Shown here piece after piece: positions 16,000 through 23,374 of a DNA stretch of 64,000 nt; position 1 is the first letter of the stretch, and each line of letters starts with the position of its first letter. Under the pieces are notes generated by a model. That model was not told where the DNA came from, made no database searches, and saw only the letters and a program-made list of their open reading frames with translations. The position numbers and the translations under genes were made by a program. Source of the DNA: Spirosoma endbachense (GTDB lineage Bacteria; Bacteroidota; Bacteroidia; Cytophagales; Spirosomataceae); NCBI RefSeq assembly GCF_010233585.1, contig NZ_CP045997.1, positions 7,674,654 to 7,738,653 on the forward strand, written 5' to 3'.

Positions 16000-16863
16000 A
16001 TGAATGATATCACTTTTTTCAAAAATTCGGATGCCATCACTATTAGCGATGTGGCCCCCAAAACCTCAGCAATGATCATTCAGCTGGAGGTCATTACGCC
16101 CCAAATTGCTCAGCAGATTCTACTTGGCAATACGGACAATCGGCCGACCAAACCGAAACACGTCAAATTTCTTGCCGATCAAATGCGGGCTGGAGCCTGG
16201 CAGGTAACCGGGGATCCGGTGAAGATTTCCAGTACTGGCCGGCTCCTCGATGGACAACACCGACTCATGGCGATCGTCGAGAGTGGTACAACACAAAACG
16301 TGTATGTTGCTCGGGATTGCGAAGAGGAAATATTTTCAGTACTGGATACAGGCCGGGCGCGAAGTGCAGGAGACGTGCTTGCCACAGCTGGCAAAAAGAA
16401 TTCGAATAACCTGGCTGCTACAGCGAAGCTGCTCTTTTTATTTGAAAAGGGAACGTTGTCTACTATGGGGCAAAAGCAGAAAATAGCCACGCATCAGACG
16501 TTACTCCAGTACGTCAATAGCCATGATTTGGATCCATCCGTTTTGCAAGCTGCTATGTACTATGGCCGTTGCCGCCTTCTGAATTTCCCCGAATGGGCAG
16601 TACTGCATTATTTGCTTGAGCAGAAAGAGCCGCAGCGGGGCCATGCTTTTTTAACCCAGATCATGACTGGGCTTAACCTGACAGAAGGGCATCCGGTTTA
16701 TCTGTTACGGAATAGATTGCAGCAGGCCCGTGATGGCCGCTTCAACTTTACAGCCGTCGAGCGACTGGCCCTCACCATTAAAGCATGGAATGCCTTGCGG
16801 GAAGGAAAAACGATTGGGCAATTGGTGTGGCGAATGAGTGAAGGCTTTCCCCGAATTGTATGA
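16000..16863 (+). CDS. ParB-like domain protein
   Basis: The start at 16000 gives 287 residues; a longer frame back to 15835 covers the previous gene and is rejected. Residues 20-90 hold a ParB/Srx-like fold: a basic helix KPKHVKFLADQMRAGAWQVTG followed by the signature GRLLDGQHRLMAIVESG, close to the R-box of ParB proteins, then VLDTGRARSAGDVL. No helix-turn-helix for centromere binding is obvious in the C-terminal half. It lies next to the PRTRC cassette, where a ParB-related gene is a defining member, but it is shorter than classic PRTRC ParB. A CTP-binding or nuclease role is possible. Confidence 0.75.
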   Translation: MNDITFFKNSDAITISDVAPKTSAMIIQLEVITPQIAQQILLGNTDNRPTKPKHVKFLADQMRAGAWQVTGDPVKISSTGRLLDGQHRLMAIVESGTTQNVYVARDCEEEIFSVLDTGRARSAGDVLATAGKKNSNNLAATAKLLFLFEKGTLSTMGQKQKIATHQTLLQYVNSHDLDPSVLQAAMYYGRCRLLNFPEWAVLHYLLEQKEPQRGHAFLTQIMTGLNLTEGHPVYLLRNRLQQARDGRFNFTAVERLALTIKAWNALREGKTIGQLVWRMSEGFPRIV

Positions 16864-17303
16864 AAACCTTCGACATCAACGGGCAGACCTTCACGGAGGG
16901 CGATGAGTTTATCATTGAAACTCCTGAATTAGGGAAAATGCAGGTTATCGCACAATGGCAGGACTTCAAAAGAGGTTCCGTTGTGATGCTGGATCTGGGC
17001 TTGGTATTAACCCCTATCGGTTGCCAGGGCAAACTATCGTTTTATACCAACGGCGATGGCTACCATACATTCCAGCTGGTATATGTATGCCGCTGCGGCT
17101 ACAACGTACATAATCATGCATTGGCCTGGCGCGATCTGACGATCGAGGGGAATGCAATCAAGACTTCTAAACTCGGTACCTGGTTTAACCAGCCCCATAA
17201 TCACGCTTTGGCAGCGGAATTTGAGCATCTCAAACCTAAGCCTAAATCAGCTCAATTGCCTGAGCCAATAACAGGCAGACACGGTCAATTTCAACTCTTT
17301 TAA
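16860..17303 (+). CDS. Hypothetical phage protein beside the PRTRC cassette
   Basis: This 147-residue protein begins MKTFDINGQTFTEGDEFIIE and has a beta-rich N-terminal half and the Cys-His pattern VYVCRCGYNVHNHALAW, which might bind a metal. The stop-start overlaps with neighbours (ATGA upstream, one base gap downstream) place it in the same operon as PRTRC protein E. The family is unknown. Confidence 0.6.
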   Translation: MKTFDINGQTFTEGDEFIIETPELGKMQVIAQWQDFKRGSVVMLDLGLVLTPIGCQGKLSFYTNGDGYHTFQLVYVCRCGYNVHNHALAWRDLTIEGNAIKTSKLGTWFNQPHNHALAAEFEHLKPKPKSAQLPEPITGRHGQFQLF

Positions 17304-17304
17304 T

Positions 17305-17850
17305 ATGGACTTCTTTAAACAACTCGATGCCCTGGACTTACAGGGTGATTTGAAAATCGTTGTTACCAAAAACAGCGATAAACTGATTGTCAGCGTGATG
17401 CTGAATAATCCAAAATGTGGCGATAAAGCCGCTAATGCCATTTTACCACTAATTCTGAAAGGCACAGCCGAGGAGTTAGACAAAGGCTTTTTTGACAACA
17501 TAGCAGCTCCCATTCGTGAAACATCGAGCCTATTAGTCAATATGGAAGACCACCTTAAAAGCGTGGCCACTGCTAAAGAGCAAGCCGCCATGAATAAGGA
17601 TAAGAAGTCAGAAGCCAAAGAAGTAATTCCACCAGCCCCCGTAGACATGAAACAGCTCCAGTTTGATCAGGCTATGAGTAAGGTTGACGAACTGGCAAAG
17701 GCTAAAAAATACCGCGATGCCATTAGCAAGCTACCCTTAGTCGCTGACTATCCTGAAAAAGTTGATCTGATCGATGCCAAGCGAAAAGAAATCAATGGCC
17801 TCGCCTTACAGGGTACCATGTTCGATACATCAACCGTAGAAACCGCTTAA
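17305..17850 (+). CDS. PRTRC system protein E
   Basis: The 181-residue protein matches the PRTRC-E pattern: N-terminal MDFFKQLDALDLQGDLKIVVTKN, then DKAANAILPLILKGTAEELDKGFF and a C-terminal half with KYRDAISKLPLVADYPEKVDLIDAKR. A charged Lys/Glu linker lies near residues 88-110. PRTRC-E has no known biochemical role but is a regular member of this cassette. It is separated by one base from protein C and is probably co-transcribed. Confidence 0.8.
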   Translation: MDFFKQLDALDLQGDLKIVVTKNSDKLIVSVMLNNPKCGDKAANAILPLILKGTAEELDKGFFDNIAAPIRETSSLLVNMEDHLKSVATAKEQAAMNKDKKSEAKEVIPPAPVDMKQLQFDQAMSKVDELAKAKKYRDAISKLPLVADYPEKVDLIDAKRKEINGLALQGTMFDTSTVETA

Positions 17851-17851
17851 T

Positions 17852-18073
17852 ATGTTAGTCGTAAACCAACTTGAGCGCAAGTTTAGCTACTCCGTCAAAG
17901 GCCAGAACGTTACCCTGCCTGATCCTGACCGCAGTATGAGTCCTGAAGCTGTGATGAATTTCTACAGCAACACCTACCCCGAATTAATCTCCGCTAAGAT
18001 TACCGGGCCTGAGATCAAGAACGATGCGATGCTGTATTCATTCGGCACGGCCGTCATGGGAACCAAAGGTTAA
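17852..18073 (+). CDS. PRTRC system protein C (prokaryotic ubiquitin-like)
   Basis: The 73-residue protein fits PRTRC-C: LERKFSYSVKGQNVTLPDPDRSMSPEAVMNFYSNTYPELISAKITGPEI, ending FGTAVMGTKG. The family is described as a ubiquitin-like beta-grasp protein (Prok_Ub). The Gly at the very C-terminus is consistent with activation by an E1, which couples the C-terminal carboxylate. In this cassette it would be the modifier, protein B the E2 and ThiF the E1. That scheme is an inference from family descriptions. Confidence 0.85.
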   Translation: MLVVNQLERKFSYSVKGQNVTLPDPDRSMSPEAVMNFYSNTYPELISAKITGPEIKNDAMLYSFGTAVMGTKG

Positions 18074-18083
18074 TCATTATCCA

Positions 18084-18278
18084 ATGCCCAAAAAGAAAAT
18101 CGTACGTACACTCGAATCGGGTGTACGTACCCTACCTAAGCCTGAGTATCGCGTATGCCAGCTACACAACAACGTCGGCGAGTTGTTGACCGACATCTAC
18201 CAACTACCCGACGCGGCCACAGTGCTAAGCCAGCGCCTGCGAAGCTGCCCGATCGAGTCACTGCCGATGCTTTTCTAA
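18084..18278 (+). CDS. Uncertain 64-residue frame before PRTRC protein F
   Basis: An ATG at 18084, 10 bases after protein C, opens a natural-looking frame (MPKKKIVRTLESGVRTLPKPE, then LHNNVGELLTDIYQLPDA) that stops at 18278. It overlaps the start of the protein F frame by 124 bases. It could be a separate small protein, or the true N-terminus of protein F separated from it by a -1 frameshift. Its composition looks more protein-like than the Arg/Pro-rich first 36 residues of the F frame. Undecided. Confidence 0.4.
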   Translation: MPKKKIVRTLESGVRTLPKPEYRVCQLHNNVGELLTDIYQLPDAATVLSQRLRSCPIESLPMLF

Positions 18279-19381
18279 GGGTTAGTTTTAGTCCGATTGT
18301 CCTGGAGCAACGGACCAACCGCCCGGAAGATGAAAAGCGTACGCCCGAAGCCGTACAAGCTGAGTTTTTCCAATCGCTCAGCTATCTGGCCACGACGTAT
18401 GGATTCACGCCAACGACTGAAGTGGATACCTTACCATACCCACTCAATATCGGCCACGTTTTAACAATAACCCGCCAGCAATTCAACCCATTAGAACCCG
18501 ACGCCCGGCTGATCATCATCAAAGATGATAAACACCTGGCGACGCTGGCAACGGTAAAAGATAAAGAAGCCGAATGGGGACTTTATTACGTACCGGTTCG
18601 CCCGCTTTACTATCTGATTCAAAGGCGCACTAAAAGCCCCCGTACGGAACTCATCTGTTGCATATACGCCTACCTATACCAAGTCGCAAAAATTCCCTAC
18701 TGTACCGATGATCAGGGCAGTTATGTCAGCTCAGAATATGATTACATCCGGGAGCGTGAACAGGAATGGAGCGATTATGAGCTCGCCGATATGGAGGCGG
18801 AAAAGGACGCAGGTGCCAACTATATTAAGGAGATCAATGGGAAATTGATCAAATGCCTGAAGCGGTTTAATAAGCAGCGACACCTCGAAAAATTCGCTCG
18901 TCTCAGCGAGACGTTCCAGCCTATTTGTGAAGACGATCACACCCTATTGCAGGTAGCCCGGCGTTTTCTCGAACTCTACGAAACGTTTCCCGAGCATAGT
19001 TTTGAGTTGGCTCAGGTTTACAATTACAATCAGGATGTAAGTGAAGAAGAGGAATATCAAATAAGTATTGATCGCCGGGTTTCATTTATCTGGGCTGAGA
19101 ACGACCTGGTCTATCAATATATCATCGAAAATTTTGATGCTGAGTTTTCGTCTGGATCAGAGGAAGGGCCTTATGCCTGTTCCGTTTTATATGATAAATC
19201 GTATGCAACAAAAGACGAGCTACTAAACAGCGAAATGTTCATGAGTCACCTGCTAAGTAGCATGGCTGAATTTATCACCTACATCAGTAAACTCGACGAT
19301 GCAGAATATAACAAGCGACTTTCAACAATATTACCAACCGAAGACAGCTCTACTGATCTATCGGCACACATCAAAGCTTAA
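18155..19381 (+). CDS. PRTRC system protein F
   Basis: The 408-residue frame occupies the position of PRTRC-F between C and B. From about residue 40 it is a well-behaved soluble protein (RVSFSPIVLEQRTNRPEDEK, EAVQAEFFQSLSYLATTYG) with a long acidic region around residues 190-215 and 290-300. No enzyme motif is visible. The first 40 residues are unusual in composition and may not be translated, so the start is uncertain. Its last 83 bases overlap the start of protein B in another frame. Confidence 0.68.
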   Translation: MPATQQRRRVVDRHLPTTRRGHSAKPAPAKLPDRVTADAFLRVSFSPIVLEQRTNRPEDEKRTPEAVQAEFFQSLSYLATTYGFTPTTEVDTLPYPLNIGHVLTITRQQFNPLEPDARLIIIKDDKHLATLATVKDKEAEWGLYYVPVRPLYYLIQRRTKSPRTELICCIYAYLYQVAKIPYCTDDQGSYVSSEYDYIREREQEWSDYELADMEAEKDAGANYIKEINGKLIKCLKRFNKQRHLEKFARLSETFQPICEDDHTLLQVARRFLELYETFPEHSFELAQVYNYNQDVSEEEEYQISIDRRVSFIWAENDLVYQYIIENFDAEFSSGSEEGPYACSVLYDKSYATKDELLNSEMFMSHLLSSMAEFITYISKLDDAEYNKRLSTILPTEDSSTDLSAHIKA

Positions 19382-20015
19382 TGATGTTTACGTCGAATCG
19401 TTCGAGATCGATCAGACCACTGGCCAACCGATCAACGCACACCCACTTAGCATTGAGGAGGCCGCAAAGCTAGGCCGTCAATTGAACTCGGCTCAGGAAA
19501 AGCATATGGGGTTTCTGGTACCCGATGGCTTGATGCCCGAAACCGTACTGTATGTTAATCCTCGTAGCGAAGGGTTGGCGATCTGGTACACCCCACCCAT
19601 GAAGCGAAAACTGTTTTTCTCAAAACACTTAGAGATTAAAGATGGCCCCGCTTATGTGCCGGCATTACTGTGGAAAGCGACGAAGTCCCAGTTGTACATT
19701 TTCGCGCTTAAATCGAAAAAACGCCCAACGGTCAGCACACCGCTCTATCATGCCCCCCTGTTCAACACAGCCGCTAACGGGCTGGTATGCATTGGCGATG
19801 TAACAATCCCCTCACTGGAAACCGCTTCATTAGGTCGATTCATGCAAGCCTGGCAGGATTTCTTTTTCAATTCCAAGTTTTCGCATCTCAACGGCTTGCT
19901 ACCGGTATCGGTAGACCCAAAAGAGCTATGGAACGAGCTAATTAAAACGGGTAAACCGTTCCCGAACGAATTACTGCTCACTAGCAAAACCACCCTTAAA
20001 TCGATCTTACCATGA
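19299..20015 (+). CDS. PRTRC system protein B (E2-like)
   Basis: The 238-residue protein matches PRTRC-B, which is classed as prokaryotic E2 family D. The E2-like core reads H151-A-P-L-F-N, then NGLVC164IGDV, resembling the HPN...GxxC block around the catalytic Cys of ubiquitin-conjugating enzymes. The N-terminal TALLIYRHTSKLNDVYVESFEID is typical, so the start really lies inside the end of the F gene (83-base overlap); no in-frame Met exists after the F stop that would keep this region. Its role would be to carry the modifier as a thioester. Confidence 0.82.
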   Translation: MQNITSDFQQYYQPKTALLIYRHTSKLNDVYVESFEIDQTTGQPINAHPLSIEEAAKLGRQLNSAQEKHMGFLVPDGLMPETVLYVNPRSEGLAIWYTPPMKRKLFFSKHLEIKDGPAYVPALLWKATKSQLYIFALKSKKRPTVSTPLYHAPLFNTAANGLVCIGDVTIPSLETASLGRFMQAWQDFFFNSKFSHLNGLLPVSVDPKELWNELIKTGKPFPNELLLTSKTTLKSILP

Positions 20016-20803
20016 CACGCGTACACTTCACCGCTACCTATTTCATGGAGCCACAAAACCCGATAACCGTTCAGCTCATCGGTGCCGGTGGTACCGGATC
20101 GCAAGTACTTACGGCCCTTGGCAAGATGAATCATGCGATGGTCGCGCTGGGTCATCCAGGCCTGCACGTAACGGTCTGGGACAACGATACCGTAAGCACG
20201 GCTAATTTAGGCCGACAATTGTTTGCTCAGGCTGAAGTGGGATTAGCGAAGAGCGTAGCCCTGATCAATCGTGTTAATCGGTTTTTCGGCACGAACTGGA
20301 AAGCGCAGAATCGGCGGTACGATCGTGCCGATCATTACCTGGCTGGTGTGAACGGAACGGCGAACATTATTATCAGCTGCGTTGATACGGTTTCAGCCCG
20401 GTTCGAGATTGCCGACATCCTAAAAGGGTTGAACATGAAGGATCAGCAACGGGACCGACCCTATTACTGGCTCGACTTCGGTAATAGTCAAAAAACCGGT
20501 CAGGTAATTCTTTCTACGATCGGTAAAGTCAAGCAGCCAGAATCAATGAAGTATAGCCCAGTTGATCAATTACCTCTTATTACGGAGGAATGGGGGGATG
20601 CACTACGACAAAGCGAAGTTGAAGACAACACGCCCAGCTGCTCGCTCGCTGAAGCACTCGAAAAGCAGGATTTATTTATTAATTCGACGCTGGCCAACAT
20701 GGGGAGTGCTCTACTCTGGAGCCTGTTCCGGAATGGTATGACTGAGAACAGAGGTTTTTTTCTGAACCTGAGTGATTTTAGAACACAGCCTGTAAAAGTA
20801 TGA
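20012..20803 (+). CDS. PRTRC ThiF family (E1-like) adenylyltransferase
   Basis: This 263-residue E1-like protein has VQLIGAGGTGSQVLTALG (nucleotide-binding Gly loop, about residues 19-36), VTVWDNDTVSTANLGRQLF with the conserved Asp and Arg, IISCVDTVSARFEI, and a late DNTPSCSLAEALEKQDLFIN block. The Cys in PSCSL is the likely catalytic or thioester Cys of this subfamily. It would adenylate the ubiquitin-like protein C. The start could also be the Met at base 20045. It overlaps protein B and the J-domain gene by 4 bases each, so it is tightly coupled. Confidence 0.88.
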   Translation: MTRVHFTATYFMEPQNPITVQLIGAGGTGSQVLTALGKMNHAMVALGHPGLHVTVWDNDTVSTANLGRQLFAQAEVGLAKSVALINRVNRFFGTNWKAQNRRYDRADHYLAGVNGTANIIISCVDTVSARFEIADILKGLNMKDQQRDRPYYWLDFGNSQKTGQVILSTIGKVKQPESMKYSPVDQLPLITEEWGDALRQSEVEDNTPSCSLAEALEKQDLFINSTLANMGSALLWSLFRNGMTENRGFFLNLSDFRTQPVKV

Positions 20804-21384
20804 CACAAGCCTATCCCCTTCAGTGGCCAGCCAGTTACCCACGTACTGGCTATAGAAAGCCCTCACGATTTGGCCGATCGCTGGCCGACTCACGCGATGA
20901 TTTACTGGAGCAGATTCGCAGGCTCGGCGGAACACAGGTTGTTATTTCCTCGAACGCCAAATTGAGAAATGATGGATTGCCCTACTCAAAACAACCGGCA
21001 GTCAATGATCCAGGTGTTGCGGTCTATTTTTTATATGAAGGTGAGCAGGTCGTATTTGCCTGCGATAAATGGCTAGATATCGGTGATAACATTCGTGCCT
21101 TGGGGCTGGCCATCGAAGCCATTAGAGGTTTAGAGCGATGGGGAGTAAGCCAGATGCTAAAGCGTACTTTTACAGGTTTTAAAGCACTCGCTGAACCCGC
21201 GACCCATAAAGAGGAATGGTGGAGCGTGCTCGAAGTGCCTGAGTCCGCCAGCCCGGATGAGATCCGGAAAGCCTATATTAAATTGGCTCAGCGGCATCAT
21301 CCTGATAAAGGTGGAAAAGCCGATCAGTTTCAGAAAATTCAAAATGCCTATGAAGTCGCTAAGTTCTTCAATGGCATGAACTAA
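20800..21384 (+). CDS. J-domain (DnaJ-like) phage protein
   Basis: The 194-residue protein has a C-terminal J domain (about 139-190): WWSVLEVPESASPDEIRKAYIKLAQRHHPDKGG, with the invariant HPD motif needed to stimulate DnaK. The N-terminal 130 residues (for example NAKLRNDGLPYSKQPAVNDPGVAVYFLYE and LALAIEAIRGLERWG-like helix) form a separate domain also seen in other phage and plasmid J proteins, function unknown. It is coupled to the ThiF gene by a 4-base overlap and closes the operon before two terminators. It may recruit host DnaK. Confidence 0.85.
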   Translation: MTQAYPLQWPASYPRTGYRKPSRFGRSLADSRDDLLEQIRRLGGTQVVISSNAKLRNDGLPYSKQPAVNDPGVAVYFLYEGEQVVFACDKWLDIGDNIRALGLAIEAIRGLERWGVSQMLKRTFTGFKALAEPATHKEEWWSVLEVPESASPDEIRKAYIKLAQRHHPDKGGKADQFQKIQNAYEVAKFFNGMN

Positions 21385-21424
21385 GAAATTAGTGGTGTAA
21401 ACCACTATGGTGTGGATAGTAAGG

Positions 21425-21454
21425 AACGCCCGGCGTCACTTGATGCCGGGCGTT
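21425..21454 (+). terminator. Intrinsic terminator after the PRTRC operon (copy 1)
   Basis: The stem AACGCCCGGC with its GC-rich complement (21441-21454) is followed by a T-run. It ends the early rightward operon 40 bases after the J-domain gene. Confidence 0.8.
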
Positions 21455-21519
21455 TTTGTCCCCTTTTGACAGGTAGTACGTCTAAATGAACTAAGAGTAT
21501 ATTTTAAGTAGATTAATCA

Positions 21520-21551
21520 AAATGCCCGGTTCACTTTGAGACCGGGCATTT
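21520..21551 (+). terminator. Second intrinsic terminator (copy 2)
   Basis: An 11-bp perfect stem (21520-21530 with 21541-21551) is followed by TTTTTG. The loop and core resemble the terminator 95 bases upstream, and both follow a copy of ATGAACTAAGA, suggesting a duplicated stop-plus-terminator unit. Confidence 0.8.
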
Positions 21552-21592
21552 TTGTATGTGCAGAAGACTACGTTCATGCACATATACTATTT

Positions 21593-21600
21593 TATCTTTG
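21593..21600 (+). promoter_or_regulatory. Promoter -7 element for the second rightward phage unit
   Basis: TATCTTTG matches TAnnTTTG and lies 10 bases before the ATG at 21611, right after the double terminator. It probably starts the transcript that runs into the HNH, RNA ligase and packaging genes. Confidence 0.55.
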
Positions 21601-21610
21601 CGTACTCACT

Positions 21611-21805
21611 ATGCGCAAAGCATCCCTACCACCACCCACTGTCGATGAACTCGAACGTCAAGTCCGAGAATTCGATTTTGCTCTATACCTATTTACGGGA
21701 AAAAACTTCCATTTACGGGCAGCCCGGCAGCAGCAGCAACAGCAATTCGATCAGCTGCAAAACCTGGTTAATACAGCCCAAAACCTCGGCATTCTGCCTG
21801 AGTAA
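21611..21805 (+). CDS. Small hypothetical phage protein
   Basis: The 64-residue protein starts MRKASLPPPTVDELERQVREF and has a Gln-rich helix (AARQQQQQQFDQLQ). The start is set by the -7 element 10 bases upstream; an earlier Met at 21536 falls in the terminator. The family is unknown. Confidence 0.55.
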   Translation: MRKASLPPPTVDELERQVREFDFALYLFTGKNFHLRAARQQQQQQFDQLQNLVNTAQNLGILPE

Positions 21806-21888
21806 TCCTACTTATCGACCGTATCTATGATTTTTTACTGATATATAGATTTTATCTATATTTTTGAAACAAGTAATCAAATCTGTCG

Positions 21889-22206
21889 ATGCCCACCGTC
21901 CATAAAGTCAAGTTCCCCAAAGCCGGGGTTCAGGCCAATGCGCCCAATCAGGGCCGCACGGAAGCCAATCGGGATATCTATGGCTCCTCCCGTTGGAAAA
22001 AGACCTCCAAAAATCATTTACGGGACCATCCTTTCTGCATTCGCTGTGCTGCTAAAGGCAAGCAAACGCTGGCCACCGTGACCGACCACATTGTCCCTAT
22101 TAATCAGAATGGTGAACCGTGGAATTCGGACAACCATCAGGGGCTTTGCCTGAAGTGTCACCAGAAAAAATCAGCCAGGGAGCGTCATCTAGCGAAGCAG
22201 CCATGA
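21889..22206 (+). CDS. HNH endonuclease
   Basis: The 105-residue protein carries a phage HNH nuclease fold: IYGSSRWKKTSKNHLRDHPFCIRCAAKGKQTLATVTDHIVPINQNG, then NHQGLCLKCHQKKSARE. The DH of TDHIVP is the catalytic His, and the two CxxC pairs hold zinc. Such small HNH proteins next to terminase genes assist DNA packaging in HK97-like phages. Its stop overlaps the start of the RNA ligase gene by 4 bases (ATGA). Confidence 0.88.
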   Translation: MPTVHKVKFPKAGVQANAPNQGRTEANRDIYGSSRWKKTSKNHLRDHPFCIRCAAKGKQTLATVTDHIVPINQNGEPWNSDNHQGLCLKCHQKKSARERHLAKQP

Positions 22207-22775
22207 AGAAAATCAGTACGCTGTTTAAAAAAGACCCGTCTGATCTGAGTCGGGTTATTGCTGAAGTGGATCCAGAGAATGCCTGGGCATTGACATCAGG
22301 TATGGCCTACCGTAAGTTTGACGGTACCGCCTGCGCTATCATCGATGGGGAATTATATAAGCGCTATGATGCCAAGCACGGCAAGCCTGCACCCATCGGC
22401 GGTATACCCTGTCAGGATCCTGACCCTATTACTGGTCACTGGCCGCACTGGGTTCGCTGCGACCCGAATGACCCTGCTGATCAATACTTCTGGGAAGGCT
22501 GGTTGAATCTGGGAGACGGAAATCGCCATTATGGCACGTATGAACTGTGTGGGCCCAAGGTTAAGCGCAATCCTGAAGGTTTTACTACACACTTTCTAAT
22601 TCCACATGAAGCCTGGCCATTAGTGTTGACTTACTCACAGCGAACCTTTGAGTTTATCCAGGCTTTTCTTTTCGTTCTACAAGTTGAGGGTATTGTGTTC
22701 CATCATCCCGACGGTCGAATGTGTAAGATCCGGAAAACGGACTTTGGCTTTAAACGGGAAGCAGCAGCCCTATGA
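22203..22775 (+). CDS. RNA ligase (T4 Rnl1/DUF5565-like)
   Basis: The 190-residue protein contains the covalent nucleotidyltransferase motifs in order: motif I K38-F-D-G-T (adenylation Lys), YELCGPK (motif III-like), EGIVFHH at 162 (motif IV) and CKIRKTDFG at 174 (motif V). The pattern RKFDGTACAI...LYKRYDAKHGK...DPDPITGHWP is typical of the DUF5565/RNA ligase 1 group. It would seal RNA ends, for example tRNA cleaved by host anticodon nucleases. The start is 22203, where the ATGA overlap lies; a longer frame from 22119 covers the HNH gene. Confidence 0.85.
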   Translation: MKKISTLFKKDPSDLSRVIAEVDPENAWALTSGMAYRKFDGTACAIIDGELYKRYDAKHGKPAPIGGIPCQDPDPITGHWPHWVRCDPNDPADQYFWEGWLNLGDGNRHYGTYELCGPKVKRNPEGFTTHFLIPHEAWPLVLTYSQRTFEFIQAFLFVLQVEGIVFHHPDGRMCKIRKTDFGFKREAAAL

Positions 22776-23083
22776 CACCTAAAACTATTTCCCTGGTTCA
22801 GTTCTATCTCGACCTGGTTGTCGATCCTGTTTTCATTCGGGCTTACATCAGTGGTCTGGTACCCACAATCAACACGATGGTTGCTGATTTTACCCCGGAA
22901 GGCGAGCCTGTAAATGTAGATGCATTTGTCAGGCAGCTAACACCAGAGGGAAACCAAAGCTTTCGGCGGGCTCTAAACCTACGCTTGCCCGATATCGTCG
23001 TTGAAGCCATGCAGCAGACAATTCGTCAAAAAGAGCAGACCCAAGCTCAACAATGTCAATTAATTAAGTCAAACCTACCGTAA
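22772..23083 (+). CDS. Hypothetical phage protein
   Basis: A 103-residue soluble protein, mostly helical (LVQFYLDLVVDPVFIRAYI, DAFVRQLTPEG) with a Gln-rich tail. It overlaps the RNA ligase gene by 4 bases. No family is recognised. Confidence 0.6.
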   Translation: MTPKTISLVQFYLDLVVDPVFIRAYISGLVPTINTMVADFTPEGEPVNVDAFVRQLTPEGNQSFRRALNLRLPDIVVEAMQQTIRQKEQTQAQQCQLIKSNLP

Positions 23084-23086
23084 CCA

Positions 23087-23374
23087 ATGAAAAAAGTACT
23101 CCTATTGCTGGCAGTTATTCTATTTGTTGCCAGCTGCAAAAGCAAAATCACGCCCATAGGTCTGGTCACCACGGGCAATCCTGGCCAACATGCGTATTTA
23201 TTGCTTGAAGTCGATGGCTGCAAGGTCTATCGGTTTGAGGATGGAAACCGCGACGTTTATTTCACGACGTGTAAAGGTCAGGTTAGTTACAAGTATACGA
23301 CTCGGTCCGGCAAGACCAGCATTACTCACCATGTGGATTCGTTAACCGAGGAGCTCCCATCGACCCATGAATAA
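23087..23374 (+). CDS. Small phage lipoprotein
   Basis: The 95-residue protein has a lipoprotein signal with the lipobox near VASC (MKKVLLLLAVILFVASCK), so it should be lipidated and exported. The mature part is beta-rich (HAYLLLEVDGCKVYRFEDGNRDVYFTT). An ACCGTAAC octamer lies two bases before the ATG. A superinfection-exclusion role is possible but not shown. Confidence 0.7.
   Translation: MKKVLLLLAVILFVASCKSKITPIGLVTTGNPGQHAYLLLEVDGCKVYRFEDGNRDVYFTTCKGQVSYKYTTRSGKTSITHHVDSLTEELPSTHE

Noticed and set aside
16179..16490. Minus-strand frame over the ParB-like gene
   Set aside because: Shadow frame with no domain.
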